Positions 26,975-37,231 are shown, numbered from the stretch's first letter. The stretch is DNA of 57,296 nucleotides from JAAYTD01 sp964472015 (GCA_964472015.1 CAYYIP010000012.1:1-57296), one strand, 5' to 3'. A program made the numbers and translations. Notes: generated by a model not told the origin, from the sequence alone.

Positions 26975-28774
26975 ATGCATAAGTTTAAGATAAATTTAGA
27001 CAATAAAATTAATAATGCAATTGTTTTTATAGAAAAAACAATACCTCAACGTATGTTTTTTCATTTTTTAAGTATTTTTATAGGAATTGTTGCAGCGTTA
27101 GTAACAGTTGTTTTAAAAACAATTGTATATTATTTAGGAGTGTTTGTTCGCGAAATAGCAAAATTAGATACTACTAATTTGTTATATTTTATTTTACCTT
27201 TAATTGGAATTATTTTAACTGTTATATATGTAAGAATTTATATAAAAGATTCTTTAGCTCATGGAGTTAGTAAAATATTGTTTGCAATATGTAAAAATGA
27301 TAGTAAAATAAAAAAACATAATAAATATTCGTCGGTTATAGCAAGTACTCTTACAGTTGCTTTTGGTGGTTCGGTTGGTTTGGAAGCGCCTGCTGCATTA
27401 ACTGGTGCTGCAATAGGTTCTAATATTTCAGAACGTTTTAATTTAGATTATAGAAAAAGAACTTTATTATTAGGATGTGGTACAGCAGCTGCTATTGCGT
27501 GTATTTTTAAGGCTCCTATTGCAGGAACAATATTTGCTCTTGAAGTATTAATGCTTGATTTAAGTATGAGTGCTATTGTTTCATTACTTTTAGCAGCAGT
27601 TACTGGGAGTATAATTTCAGCATTATTATTAGGACAAAATGTTGTTTTTAATTTTGTTGTTTATGAAACTTTTGAACTTCATAATATTTTATTTTATATA
27701 ATACTTGGTGCTATTTGTGGGATAGTAGGACTCTATTTTACGAGAATTTTAGAATTTATAGAAGTACAAATCGCATCAAAATTAAAATCACCTTTTAAGA
27801 GAATTATTATAGGTGGTTTAGGTCTATGTGTATTAATTTTTTTATTCCCGCCTTTATATGGTGAGGGATATGAAACTTTAATGTATCTTTTTAGTAAAAA
27901 TCCCGAGAATATATTAAATTATAGTATATTATTTTCTTTTTCTGATAATATATTTACATTTATTATATTTATTATTTTAATAATATTATTAAAAGCTTAT
28001 GCGGTTGGGTTAACTACTGCTAGTGGAGGTGTAGGCGGAGTTTTTGCACCTTCTTTATTTCTAGGAGGATTAACAGGTTTTTTATTTGCCGTTATTCTAA
28101 ATACGGCTCATATTGGTAGTGTTTCACAACGGAATTTTGCGCTAGTTGGAATGGCAGGTGTTATGTCTGCAGTGATGCACGCACCATTGACTGCAATATT
28201 TTTAATAGCTGAAATTACAGGTGGGTATGGATTGTTTATTCCTATTATTGTTACTGCTACTTTCGCTTATATAACAATATATAGGTTTGAAAAACATTCT
28301 ATATATACAAAAAAACTTGCCTTAGCAGGTGATTTGCTTACTCATAATAAAGATAAAGCAGTTTTAACTTTATTAAAAATGAAAGATTTAATTGAAACTG
28401 ATTTTAATACGGTCAATTATAATGCTAATTTTGGTACACTAATCCCTAAAATTATCGATTCTAAACGTAATATATTTCCTGTAATAGATGATGAAGGTAT
28501 TTTTAGAGGATTAATATTTTTAAATGATGTTAGAGAAATTATGTTCGATAAGAATTTATATAATAAAATAGAAATTAAAAATTTAGCAAAACAACTAAAA
28601 TCTGTTATTTATAATGATGCTTCTATGCAAGAAGTTATGGACATATTTGAATTTACGCAAGAATGGAACTTGCCTGTTCTAGATAGTAATAGAAAGTATA
28701 TAGGATTTTTGTCTAAATCAAAAGTATTGACTTCATATAGAAATTTATTATGTGAAGTTTCGCATGAAGTTTAA
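26975..28774 (+). CDS. ClC chloride channel/antiporter with CBS pair
   Basis: The 599-aa protein combines about ten to twelve membrane helices with a C-terminal pair of CBS domains (about 465-590) likely to sense nucleotides. GGSVGLEAPAALTGAAIGSN at 131-150 contains the gating glutamate Glu137, and GGVFAPSLFLGGLTG is the second anion-binding loop. Two positions differ from Escherichia coli ClcA. The GSGIP loop is replaced by AHGVSK, and the internal proton glutamate appears replaced by Val (FALEVL where ClcA has FIIEEM). This suggests a channel or an uncoupled transporter, an inference from alignment by eye. namZ follows after 81 bp and smc beyond that, all on the same strand. Confidence 0.9.
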   Translation: MHKFKINLDNKINNAIVFIEKTIPQRMFFHFLSIFIGIVAALVTVVLKTIVYYLGVFVREIAKLDTTNLLYFILPLIGIILTVIYVRIYIKDSLAHGVSKILFAICKNDSKIKKHNKYSSVIASTLTVAFGGSVGLEAPAALTGAAIGSNISERFNLDYRKRTLLLGCGTAAAIACIFKAPIAGTIFALEVLMLDLSMSAIVSLLLAAVTGSIISALLLGQNVVFNFVVYETFELHNILFYIILGAICGIVGLYFTRILEFIEVQIASKLKSPFKRIIIGGLGLCVLIFLFPPLYGEGYETLMYLFSKNPENILNYSILFSFSDNIFTFIIFIILIILLKAYAVGLTTASGGVGGVFAPSLFLGGLTGFLFAVILNTAHIGSVSQRNFALVGMAGVMSAVMHAPLTAIFLIAEITGGYGLFIPIIVTATFAYITIYRFEKHSIYTKKLALAGDLLTHNKDKAVLTLLKMKDLIETDFNTVNYNANFGTLIPKIIDSKRNIFPVIDDEGIFRGLIFLNDVREIMFDKNLYNKIEIKNLAKQLKSVIYNDASMQEVMDIFEFTQEWNLPVLDSNRKYIGFLSKSKVLTSYRNLLCEVSHEV

Positions 28775-28855
28775 TTTTAATTTTTATTTATTATTTGTTA
28801 CTCTGACAATTTTTTGTTTTGAGTTATTTATATAATTATATTTTAGTTTACATTC

Positions 28856-30127
28856 GTGAAAATCAAATTTTTTATAATTTTTCTTTTTATAGCAATATCA
28901 AATGGATGTTCTGAAGCAGATAGTAACATAGTAATACCTCAAGTAAATTTAGGTGTTGATAATTTAATTTTAGATGAATTTGCACCCATTTGTGGGAAAA
29001 AAGTTGGTTTATTTACAAATTTTTCAGGTCGAACTTCCGAAGGGATTTTAACGGCTGAAATTATGGCTAAGCAATCTTTGTTTTCATTAAAATATTTTTT
29101 TTCACCCGAACACGGTTTTTATGGTGAAAATTATGCCGGAGAAAAAGTTGAAAATTGTAAAGTATTTAATATTCCGGTAATATCTTTATATGGAGTGTCA
29201 AGACGGCCAGATATAAATATTTTAAAAGAACTTGATGTTATTTTAATAGATATTCAAGATATAGGAATAAGATCTTATACTTTTCTTAGTTCAGTTAATT
29301 ATTTATTAACTGCATGTGCAGAAGCTGATATTGAAGTTATTATTTTAGATAGACCTAATCCAATTGGCGGAAACGTTGTGGATGGTCTTGTAACTGAACA
29401 AGGCGCTGAAAATTTTCTAAGTTTGATACCAGTACCATATATTCACGGGATGACCATTGGCGAAATATCTATTATGATGAATGAAGAAGGTTGGTTAAAA
29501 AATGCTGATAATAAAATTGTAAAATGTAAAAAAATCTCTGTTATAAAAATGACAGGTTGGGAACGTGATATGTGTTGGGAAGATTGTAATTTATTATGGT
29601 TTCCTACTTCGCCACAAATTCCTACTCCTGATGCTATTAGAGGTGCTGCAATGTTAGGCATTTTTGGTGAATTAAGTCTTTTTAGTATTGGTATAGGTAC
29701 TTCGCTTCCTTTTCAATATTTAGGAACTCCAGAACTACAAGTAGAATATATATATAATGAAATAAAATTAAATGACCTTAATGGAATATTAATACAATAT
29801 TCCAATTTTAAACCTTTTTATGGTAAATTTTCTAATAAAAATTGTAAGGGTTTTATTTTTAAATTTTTAAAAGAAAAAACAAAAAATAATTATAAACCTT
29901 TTACTGCAGGTGTGAAAATTATGTTAGCAGTGAAAAGAATTCATCCCGAATTATTCCGACCAGAAATAGTAGAGGATAGTAAAAAATTAATGTTCCAAAA
30001 AGTTACAGGAAGCAAAGAACTTTTTAATAAAATATTTGGCGATTATACAGAAGAAGAAGTTATAACAAATATAAATAAAGGAGTAGATGATTTTTTGACT
30101 TTAAGGGAAAAGTATTTAATTTATTAA
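28856..30127 (+). CDS. namZ: Exo-beta-N-acetylmuramidase NamZ (DUF1343), lipoprotein
   Basis: The family removes terminal N-acetylmuramic acid from peptidoglycan fragments, a step in cell-wall recycling or scavenging. The protein starts at a GTG and has 423 aa. The N-terminus is a lipoprotein signal (hydrophobic residues 4-15, lipobox ISNGC with Cys18). Family blocks: GKKVGLFTNFSGR, YFFSPEHGFYG, VILIDIQDIGIRSYTFLS, IILDRPNPIGG, LLWFPTSPQIPTPDAI and EWLN-equivalent regions. smc begins 13 bp after the stop, so the two are co-transcribed although functionally unrelated. Membrane attachment places it in the periplasm or outer membrane. Confidence 0.9.
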   Translation: MKIKFFIIFLFIAISNGCSEADSNIVIPQVNLGVDNLILDEFAPICGKKVGLFTNFSGRTSEGILTAEIMAKQSLFSLKYFFSPEHGFYGENYAGEKVENCKVFNIPVISLYGVSRRPDINILKELDVILIDIQDIGIRSYTFLSSVNYLLTACAEADIEVIILDRPNPIGGNVVDGLVTEQGAENFLSLIPVPYIHGMTIGEISIMMNEEGWLKNADNKIVKCKKISVIKMTGWERDMCWEDCNLLWFPTSPQIPTPDAIRGAAMLGIFGELSLFSIGIGTSLPFQYLGTPELQVEYIYNEIKLNDLNGILIQYSNFKPFYGKFSNKNCKGFIFKFLKEKTKNNYKPFTAGVKIMLAVKRIHPELFRPEIVEDSKKLMFQKVTGSKELFNKIFGDYTEEEVITNINKGVDDFLTLREKYLIY

Positions 30128-30140
30128 TAACTAAGAAAAT

Positions 30141-33100
30141 ATGTATTTATCTAAATTAGAATTAGTTGGTTTTAAATCTTTTGCACAAAAAACTAGTTTA
30201 AAATTTACCAATGGTATTTCGGCAATAGTAGGACCTAATGGATGTGGTAAATCAAATATTGTTGATGCTATACGATGGGTGTTAGGAGAACAAAAAACTT
30301 CAATACTTAGATCTGATATAATGGAAAATGTTATTTTTAATGGTACAAAGTATAGAAAACCTATTAGCATGGCAGAAGTATCTTTAACTATTGAAAATAA
30401 TAAAAATATATTACCAGTAGAATACAATGAAGTTGTTATTACAAGGAGACTTTTTAGAAGTGGTGAAAGTGAATATCTTTTAAATAATAATAAATGTAGA
30501 TTACGTGATATTGTTAATTTATTTATGGATACAGGACTTGCTCCTGATTCATATTCTGTTATAGAACTTAAAATGGTAGAAGCTATTTTAAGTGGACGTG
30601 GTGAAGATAGACGTGGACTTTTTGAAGAAGCGGCAGGTATAAAAAAGTATAAAGTACAGAGAAAAGAAGCAGAAAAAAAATTAAATGATGTAGCAAATGA
30701 TTTATCTAGAATAAATGATATTGTTGTTGAAGTACGTAAAAATGTTAACTCTTTGCAAAGACATGCACAAAAAACAAGACGATATAATATTTTAAATGAA
30801 GAATATCGTACAAAAGAAAGCATTTTATATACGTTCCAATATAATAAATTTAATGATGTTTGTAATAATTTAACAAGTGAAATAAACACATTACAGGATA
30901 CAAAAAAAGTATTAGAAAAAGAATTAAATGATAGAAAAAATATATTGGAACAATTGAAAAATGAGTTTTCTAATATTGATATAGACTTGAATGATAAAAA
31001 TAAAATGCAGTTGCTAACAATTCAAGATATAGAAAATAAAAAACAATTTGTTGCAGTTTCTAATGAAAAAATAAAAAAAATAGATGATGATGAATTACGA
31101 TTAGAAAACGATATAAAAGATACAAAATGGAAACTAGAAAATACTAAAAATGATATAGAAAAAACTAATAATTCTATTGCTGTTATAGAGATAGAATTAT
31201 TGGAGAGGGGAAAAATACTAAAAACTAGTATAGATGAAAGAGATGTATTGCAAACGGATACTAATGAAGAAAGAAATAAAGTTTTACAATATAGTAATGA
31301 AATAGCAACATTGAAAAATAATGTTTCAATGTTAAAGGCTAATTTATGTAAAAATGATGATAAAATAATTACTCTAAATCAAAAAATAGAAAATAGTTTT
31401 GAAGATAAAAAAAGTATACAAGAGAAAATAAATAATTGTACTAGTAAGATAGATAACTCTGATGAAACTATAAAAGAATTTGAAAATTTAATAAAAAAAT
31501 ATGAATCAGCATTAATTATTGAAAAAGAACGTCAAACAAATTTACAGTTAAAATTAGATGGACTAAGGGAAAATATTAATGAAACTCGTGATATTTTAAC
31601 TAATAAAAAAACTACATTTAATTTTCTTGAAAATTTAGTTGATACAAGTGATACATCTAAATTTTTATTAAGTAATAATCAATGGTCATCTATATCAAAT
31701 AAATTAATGTTTTCAGAAATAATCGCTATAGATGATGAATTAAAACATATCATACCTATAATTATAAATAATTCTTCTGATTATTTTGTTGTTAATAATA
31801 AGGATGAAGCAAACAAAGCAATATCTTTACTTTGTAATAATAAAAAAGGTAAAGCTGGATTTATATGTTTAGATTCTATTCCTAAGATTGATAAACCAAA
31901 AGATATAAAACTTAATAATATTATAGGATTTTTTAGTGAAATAGTTAGAGTTCCTGATAATATAAGAAATGCTTTAAGATTATTATTTGAAGGTGTTGTT
32001 GTTGCTAATAATAGTAAAAATTTAAATGAAATTTTTTCAAATCCTAATGTAAAGGCTGTTATTACTTTAGATGCAGAATATTTTCATAGGGCTGGAACTA
32101 TACGTGGTGGTTCTATTACAGAAGGCGAAACAGCGCGTATTGGTAAAAAAGAAAAAATGGATGCTATAAGTAAAGAAATTAAAGAACTTGAAATTAAAAT
32201 AGGGAAACTAATTAATCAACAATCAGAACTAAATAATGAATTAAAATCTATAGATATTCAGACAATAAATAGTCAAATACGTGAAACAGAAGATAAAAAA
32301 AGAAGTTTTGAAAATTCTATTGCACAAATAAAATTATACAAACAAGGTTTACAAAACGAATTTGAGTTAATAGAAAAAAACAATGATTTATATAAATTAA
32401 ATATAATTGAAATAAAGGAAGAAAATAAAAATATTGAATTTCAAATAAAGCAAACGGAAAATTTGTATAATGAAGCTTATAATATTTTTACAGAAAGTCA
32501 AAACAATCTTTTAGATTTAGAAAATAAATTAAAAGTAAAAAATGATAGTGTTCACGAAAATGATAAATTAGTATTACAAAATGATAATGAATTAAAAAAT
32601 ATAAATAATGATTTAGAAAGATTAAAACGACAATTAGGGAATTATTCTAATACTATTTCAAATAGAAATGTTGAGTTAATACAAAATAGCAAAACACGTG
32701 AAGAATTAAAAAAATCTATTATAGATATAAATAAGGAATTAGAAGAAACTGAATTATTGCTTAATAAAATAAAAAATGAATGTGATTTTATTGCACAAAA
32801 TAAGAAAAACATACAAGAGCAAATGCTTCAAATTGAAAATGATATAAGTCAATATCAAAAAACTTTTAATAATGTAATAGATGATATTCATAAGGTAGAA
32901 ATACAATTTAGCCAAACTAATTCTAGTATACAAAACATTATTCAAAATTTTTTTAATAATTATCAAATTGATATTAGTAAAGCAGATATTAAAATTCCTG
33001 AAAATTTTTCAGAAAAAGATACTATTGAATTAATAACAGAACTAAAGCAGAAATTACAGAAATTAGGTAGTATTAATTTTGCAGCAATAGAAGAATTTGA

Positions 33101-33665
33101 ATCAGAAAATGAAAGGTTGCAATTTATAGAAAAGCAAATAGATGATTTGAGTGAAGCCAAAAAAACTTTAAGAATAACAATTGATGAAATAAATCAAATT
33201 GCAGAAAAAACATTTATTGATACATTCAATAAAATACGATTAAATTTTCAAAATTTATTTAAAAAATTATTTGATGAAGAAGCAGAAACAGATATATTTT
33301 TTGATGCAACAAATCCTTTAGAGAGTGAAATAAATATTACAGCTAAACCACCTAATAAAAAACCAAATTCTATTGAACAATTATCGGGCGGTGAAAAAAC
33401 ATTAACTGCTATTGCTTTGTTATTTGCTATTTATTTAGTAAAACCATCTCCTTTTTGTATTCTTGATGAAATAGATGCACCTTTAGATGATGCAAATGTA
33501 TATCGTTTTTTAAATATAATAAGAGAATTTAGTAAAGAAACTCAATTTCTTATTGTAACACATAATAAAACTACTATGTCAGCAGCTGATACTTTGTATG
33601 GCGTTACGATGCAAGAACCGGGAGTTTCAAAAACTGCATCGGTTCGTTTAGATGAAATAGAGTAA
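30141..33665 (+). CDS. smc: Chromosome segregation ATPase SMC
   Basis: This condensin subunit extrudes DNA loops, normally with ScpA and ScpB and loaded by ParB. It has 1174 aa, a normal length. Walker A GPNGCGKSN is at 31-39, followed by VDAIRWVLGEQ. Two long Lys/Glu/Asn-rich coiled coils flank a hinge at about 500-650 (AGFICLDSIPKI through the GGSITEGE region). The C-terminal ABC signature LSGGEKTLTAIALLFAI and Walker B CILDEIDAPLDDANV close the head. The coiled-coil DNA is especially A-rich, which creates long antisense open frames that are not genes. Confidence 0.97.
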   Translation: MYLSKLELVGFKSFAQKTSLKFTNGISAIVGPNGCGKSNIVDAIRWVLGEQKTSILRSDIMENVIFNGTKYRKPISMAEVSLTIENNKNILPVEYNEVVITRRLFRSGESEYLLNNNKCRLRDIVNLFMDTGLAPDSYSVIELKMVEAILSGRGEDRRGLFEEAAGIKKYKVQRKEAEKKLNDVANDLSRINDIVVEVRKNVNSLQRHAQKTRRYNILNEEYRTKESILYTFQYNKFNDVCNNLTSEINTLQDTKKVLEKELNDRKNILEQLKNEFSNIDIDLNDKNKMQLLTIQDIENKKQFVAVSNEKIKKIDDDELRLENDIKDTKWKLENTKNDIEKTNNSIAVIEIELLERGKILKTSIDERDVLQTDTNEERNKVLQYSNEIATLKNNVSMLKANLCKNDDKIITLNQKIENSFEDKKSIQEKINNCTSKIDNSDETIKEFENLIKKYESALIIEKERQTNLQLKLDGLRENINETRDILTNKKTTFNFLENLVDTSDTSKFLLSNNQWSSISNKLMFSEIIAIDDELKHIIPIIINNSSDYFVVNNKDEANKAISLLCNNKKGKAGFICLDSIPKIDKPKDIKLNNIIGFFSEIVRVPDNIRNALRLLFEGVVVANNSKNLNEIFSNPNVKAVITLDAEYFHRAGTIRGGSITEGETARIGKKEKMDAISKEIKELEIKIGKLINQQSELNNELKSIDIQTINSQIRETEDKKRSFENSIAQIKLYKQGLQNEFELIEKNNDLYKLNIIEIKEENKNIEFQIKQTENLYNEAYNIFTESQNNLLDLENKLKVKNDSVHENDKLVLQNDNELKNINNDLERLKRQLGNYSNTISNRNVELIQNSKTREELKKSIIDINKELEETELLLNKIKNECDFIAQNKKNIQEQMLQIENDISQYQKTFNNVIDDIHKVEIQFSQTNSSIQNIIQNFFNNYQIDISKADIKIPENFSEKDTIELITELKQKLQKLGSINFAAIEEFESENERLQFIEKQIDDLSEAKKTLRITIDEINQIAEKTFIDTFNKIRLNFQNLFKKLFDEEAETDIFFDATNPLESEINITAKPPNKKPNSIEQLSGGEKTLTAIALLFAIYLVKPSPFCILDEIDAPLDDANVYRFLNIIREFSKETQFLIVTHNKTTMSAADTLYGVTMQEPGVSKTASVRLDEIE

Positions 33666-33780
33666 ATATGATTTTTACAAACTTATTTATATAATTTAGT
33701 TGACAAATTGACTAATAAAATAAATAATAATGATAGTGTATCTGCTTGTATAATTTTATGTATTATTATTGTTTTTTTAT

Positions 33781-33788
33781 TATATTTG
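33781..33788 (+). promoter_or_regulatory. Possible -7 box for dnaX
   Basis: TATATTTG matches TAnnTTTG, 67 nt before the dnaX ATG, in the 190-bp gap after smc. No matching upstream element is seen. Confidence 0.3.
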
Positions 33789-33855
33789 TACAATTTATAA
33801 ATTAAAATTATAACAATATTTTTAATATAAAATATAAATAATATAAATTTAGAAA

Positions 33856-35337
33856 ATGACAGAAAATATAAAACAACAACAAGAATTTATTGTAACAGCA
33901 CGTAAATGGCGACCATTACGTTTTTCAGATGTAGTTGGTCAAGAACACGTTACTAATACTTTACGGAATGCTTTATTAAACAATAGGTTACACCATGCTT
34001 TTTTATTTTGTGGACCACGTGGAATTGGTAAAACAACTACTGCTAGAATTATAGCACGTGCTGTAAATTGTTTAAATTTACAGCCAGATGGCGAACCTTG
34101 TAATGAATGTGATAATTGTAAAGGTGTTATAAACGGTAGATCGCTTGATATTATAGAAATAGATGGAGCATCAAATACGGGTGTTGATGATATTAGAAAT
34201 TTACGTGAAAATGCTAAATATTTACCTACAACGGGTAAATATAAAATGTATATTATAGATGAAGTACATATGCTTTCTACAAATGCGTTTAATGCATTAC
34301 TTAAAATATTAGAAGAACCTCCAGCTCATTTAATGTTTGTTTTTGCTACAACTGAATCTCATAAAGTTCCGGCAACTATAATTAGTAGATGTCAAAGATT
34401 TGATTTTAGACGGATGGAAATAAATGCTATTATTGAACAATTAAGTAAAATTTCAAATGAAGATGGGGTAACTATTGATGAAAAATCACTTCTACAAATA
34501 GCTAAAAAATCAGATGGATCTATGCGAGATAGCCAAAGTATTTATGATCAAGTTGTTGCATTCTGTGGTAATAACGTTGAATTTCAAACTATGAAAGATG
34601 TATTGCATTTAATAGACGACGATTTCTTTTTTCGTTTAAGTGATTGTATTATAAATAATGATTCAAAAATCGCTTTTGAATTATCTAGTGAAATAATAAC
34701 AAAAGGATATGAATTGCAAGAAACATTAAATGGATTATTAGAGCATTTTAGAAATTTATTAACTGTTATTGTTACAGGGAATACCAAATTAATACAAACT
34801 TCTGATTTATATCGTAAAAAATATGAAGAAACTGCAAAATTAACAACCAAAGCAAATATTTTAAGATATATACAAATTATTAATCAAACCGAAGCTAGTC
34901 TAAGATTTTCTACGCAACCGCAAATTAAATTTGAATTAGCACTAATTCAAATGGCGTCTCTTGATAAAGCAATAGAATTAAAACAATTAATTGAAGAAGT
35001 TAGAAGTATAAAAGAAATTCCTATAATAGATAATAATATAAATCAACCTGTAGAAGTATCACAAGTTCAAAAAAAAAATATAACTGACAATATTGGTTCG
35101 AACAATGTTAATAATAAATTAGATAATACTAATAGTTTTAATAATAGGGAAGATATTAAAGAAACAAAAACTGAAGTTATAAATTCAATTTCAAAATTTA
35201 ATTATCAATCTATTGATAATGAGACTATTAATTCTGATAATTCTGTAAAGAAAACAACTCAACCTATTGATAAAGAAAATATTACAGAAACAGAAAAAGT
35301 ACTTATTGATTGTTTTGATGCAGTTCGTTATAATTAG
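33856..35337 (+). CDS. dnaX: DNA polymerase III subunit gamma/tau
   Basis: This is the clamp-loader ATPase, 493 aa. Walker A GPRGIGKT is at 53-60; the zinc site is C72, C82, C85 and C88; DEVH is at 135-138; sensor and arginine-finger sequences TTESHKVPATIISRCQRFDF follow. The AAA+ and collar domains end near residue 375. The remaining part (about 395-493) is Asn/Ser/Lys/Glu-rich, low complexity, and ends ETEKVLIDCFDAVRYN. It lacks the recognisable folded C-terminal domain that many tau proteins have, so it is a short tau or something between tau and gamma. An A10 tract at 35069-35078 sits at the junction to the tail. The gene is monocistronic or starts a run with the ResB gene, 48 bp on. Confidence 0.95.
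   Translation: MTENIKQQQEFIVTARKWRPLRFSDVVGQEHVTNTLRNALLNNRLHHAFLFCGPRGIGKTTTARIIARAVNCLNLQPDGEPCNECDNCKGVINGRSLDIIEIDGASNTGVDDIRNLRENAKYLPTTGKYKMYIIDEVHMLSTNAFNALLKILEEPPAHLMFVFATTESHKVPATIISRCQRFDFRRMEINAIIEQLSKISNEDGVTIDEKSLLQIAKKSDGSMRDSQSIYDQVVAFCGNNVEFQTMKDVLHLIDDDFFFRLSDCIINNDSKIAFELSSEIITKGYELQETLNGLLEHFRNLLTVIVTGNTKLIQTSDLYRKKYEETAKLTTKANILRYIQIINQTEASLRFSTQPQIKFELALIQMASLDKAIELKQLIEEVRSIKEIPIIDNNINQPVEVSQVQKKNITDNIGSNNVNNKLDNTNSFNNREDIKETKTEVINSISKFNYQSIDNETINSDNSVKKTTQPIDKENITETEKVLIDCFDAVRYN
35069..35078 (+). other. A10 homopolymer in dnaX, candidate slippage site
   Basis: Ten consecutive A at codons 405-408 (CAA AAA AAA AAT). Gaining one A leads to TGA four codons past the run; losing one leads to TAA two codons past it. 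Either would give a protein of about 410 residues that keeps the AAA+ and collar domains, i.e. gamma-like. Confidence 0.45.
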
Positions 35338-35385
35338 TTAAACATAGTTAAATTAATTATCTATTATATATAAAATAAAAAATAT

Positions 35386-36315
35386 ATGAATGAAAATAAA
35401 AAAACATTCTTAATTCCTATATTAATTCCTATAATAATTATATTAATTGGACTTATATTACAATTAATAATAGGTAATATAAATTTTTCTTTGTTTGCCT
35501 TTCCTTTAAATGTTATTTTATTATTTTTAATATTATTTTTTATAATTCAATTAAAAAAGTCTAATAACCATAAATTTAAAAATATTTATTATTACTTATC
35601 TTCAATACATTGTTCGTTATCATCTATATTTACTATTGTATTATTATCTCTTATTATTGGAATCGTTCCGCAATCATTTTCTTTTTATATTAATAATACT
35701 GATGATATATTAGGATTATATCAATTAAATATGACGTGGTATTTTGCTTTTGCATTATTATATTTTATTGTCAATTTATTTGCGGTTATTATTAAAAGGA
35801 TTACTAAAATTAATTATAAAAATATAATTTTTATATTAATTCACCTCGGTATTTTTCTTGTAGTTGTTGCTATGTTTTTTGGGGAAGCAGATTATAAAAA
35901 TTATAAAATTATATTAAATAAAGAAACTTTTTCAAATAATGCAGTTACTGATAAGCTTCAAAATTATAGTTTACCATTTTTTATAAAAATAAATAATATA
36001 AGTATTGAAAAATATGATAATGGAGAGTTAAAAAATAGTGTTGTTAAAATAGATATTACTGATTTTATGAATATTTATGATGATAAAGAAAATAGTAATT
36101 TTATAACTGTCTCTATTTCGGTAAACTCGCCTTTTAAATATAAGGGATATAATATTTATTTATTTAATTATGATACTATTAATATGGATAAGTGCGTTTG
36201 TTATCTTGTTTATTCGCCATGGGATTATATAATTATTGCTGGTATTATATTTATGTTATTGGGAACAATGTTATTATTTATTAATAAAGGGAGAGCGAAT
36301 AGTGAACTGGGGTAA
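35386..36315 (+). CDS. ResB/CcsB-like cytochrome c maturation protein
   Basis: This is the membrane partner of CcsA in system II cytochrome c biogenesis, which holds apocytochrome for haem attachment. The 309-aa protein has about six membrane segments (around 8-30, 38-56, 75-98, 115-138, 146-168 and 280-300) and a periplasmic loop of about 110 residues (YKIILNKETFSNN to NYDTINMDKC). The loop piece FKYKGYNIYLFNYD and the ending SPWDYIIIAGIIFMLLGTM are characteristic of ResB proteins of this phylum. It overlaps ccsA by 14 nt, indicating coupled translation. Confidence 0.8.
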   Translation: MNENKKTFLIPILIPIIIILIGLILQLIIGNINFSLFAFPLNVILLFLILFFIIQLKKSNNHKFKNIYYYLSSIHCSLSSIFTIVLLSLIIGIVPQSFSFYINNTDDILGLYQLNMTWYFAFALLYFIVNLFAVIIKRITKINYKNIIFILIHLGIFLVVVAMFFGEADYKNYKIILNKETFSNNAVTDKLQNYSLPFFIKINNISIEKYDNGELKNSVVKIDITDFMNIYDDKENSNFITVSISVNSPFKYKGYNIYLFNYDTINMDKCVCYLVYSPWDYIIIAGIIFMLLGTMLLFINKGRANSELG

Positions 36316-37102
36316 TTTTTATATTTTTGGAATTTTGTCTATTATTAATTTTTTAATATCTATTTTTTTTGTTATAAAAAATAAAAATGACGAGAGAATT
36401 ATAAAGTCAGCTGTTATATTTTCTTTTATAGGTATTTTTATATTTTTACTTTTTATTATTGGATTTTGGATATATATGGAACGTCCGCCGTTACGTACTA
36501 TGGGCGAAACGCGACTATGGTTTTCTTTTTTCTTATCCATTATAGGAATAACGACATATATATTATGGAAAAATAAAATAGGATTAGTTTTTGCGAATAT
36601 TTTATCTTCTATATTTATTATAATAAATATATTTAATGTAGAAATACACTATAAAACATTAATGCCTGCTTTACAAAGTATATTTTTTATCCCTCATGTT
36701 GCAATTTATATGTTAGCTTATGCAATGTTAAGTGTAGCTTTTATATTATCTATTTTTAGTATATTAAAAAATGAAAAAGAGAAAAAAGGGTACTTAGATT
36801 TAATTGATAATTATGTATATGTTGGTACTGCTTTATTAACTATTGGAATGTTATTAGGTGCTTTATGGGCAAAAGAAGCATGGGGCGATTACTGGAATTG
36901 GGATATAAAAGAATCTTGGGCTTTAATAACTTGGTTTTTATTTTTATGTTATATACATTATAGATTATATAAAAATCATAAACATAAAATTGCAGTTATA
37001 ATAGTTATATTTGCATTTGTTGCTTTACAGATGTGTTGGTATGGCGTTAATTATTTACCTCATTCTGAAAATAGTATTCATTTATATAATAGTGATAATT
37101 AA
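36302..37102 (+). CDS. ccsA: Cytochrome c biogenesis protein CcsA/ResC
   Basis: This haem-handling subunit of the system II synthetase is a membrane protein with about eight helices. The WWD haem-binding motif is WGDYWNWDIKESWALITWF near residues 195-213, and conserved flanking histidines are in FIPHVAIYM and YLPHSENSIH. I place the start at the GTG at 36302 (266 aa, VNWGNFYIFG), which has GGGAG about seven bases upstream and overlaps the ResB stop. The open frame could be extended to a TTG at 36236, but that would add 22 non-conserved residues inside the ResB gene. The target is plausibly the haem peroxidase encoded next. Confidence 0.9.
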   Translation: MNWGNFYIFGILSIINFLISIFFVIKNKNDERIIKSAVIFSFIGIFIFLLFIIGFWIYMERPPLRTMGETRLWFSFFLSIIGITTYILWKNKIGLVFANILSSIFIIINIFNVEIHYKTLMPALQSIFFIPHVAIYMLAYAMLSVAFILSIFSILKNEKEKKGYLDLIDNYVYVGTALLTIGMLLGALWAKEAWGDYWNWDIKESWALITWFLFLCYIHYRLYKNHKHKIAVIIVIFAFVALQMCWYGVNYLPHSENSIHLYNSDN

Positions 37103-37201
37103 TTAGTAATTAAATAAAATAATTATATTAATTATTAGAATAAGGCATATAGAATTATTTTATTTTTTCAAAATTTTTAATAAAAAACTCAACTATTTAA
37201 T

Positions 37202-37231
37202 TATATATATAATTTTTATATATATAATTTT
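37202..37231. repeat. Perfect 15-bp tandem duplication
   Basis: TATATATATAATTTT occurs twice head to tail in the 232-bp gap between ccsA and the peroxidase gene. The rest of that gap is featureless AT-rich sequence. Confidence 0.7.

Noticed and set aside
30131..30889. 252-aa open frame on the minus strand across the start of smc
   Set aside because: It is antisense to the conserved Walker A region of smc, has a Ser/Phe/Leu-biased composition typical of reversed Lys/Asp-rich coding sequence, and shows no domain.
36236..36301. Longer TTG start for ccsA
   Set aside because: It would place 22 extra non-conserved residues inside the ResB gene; GTG at 36302 has a ribosome-binding-like GGGAG and the expected N-terminus.
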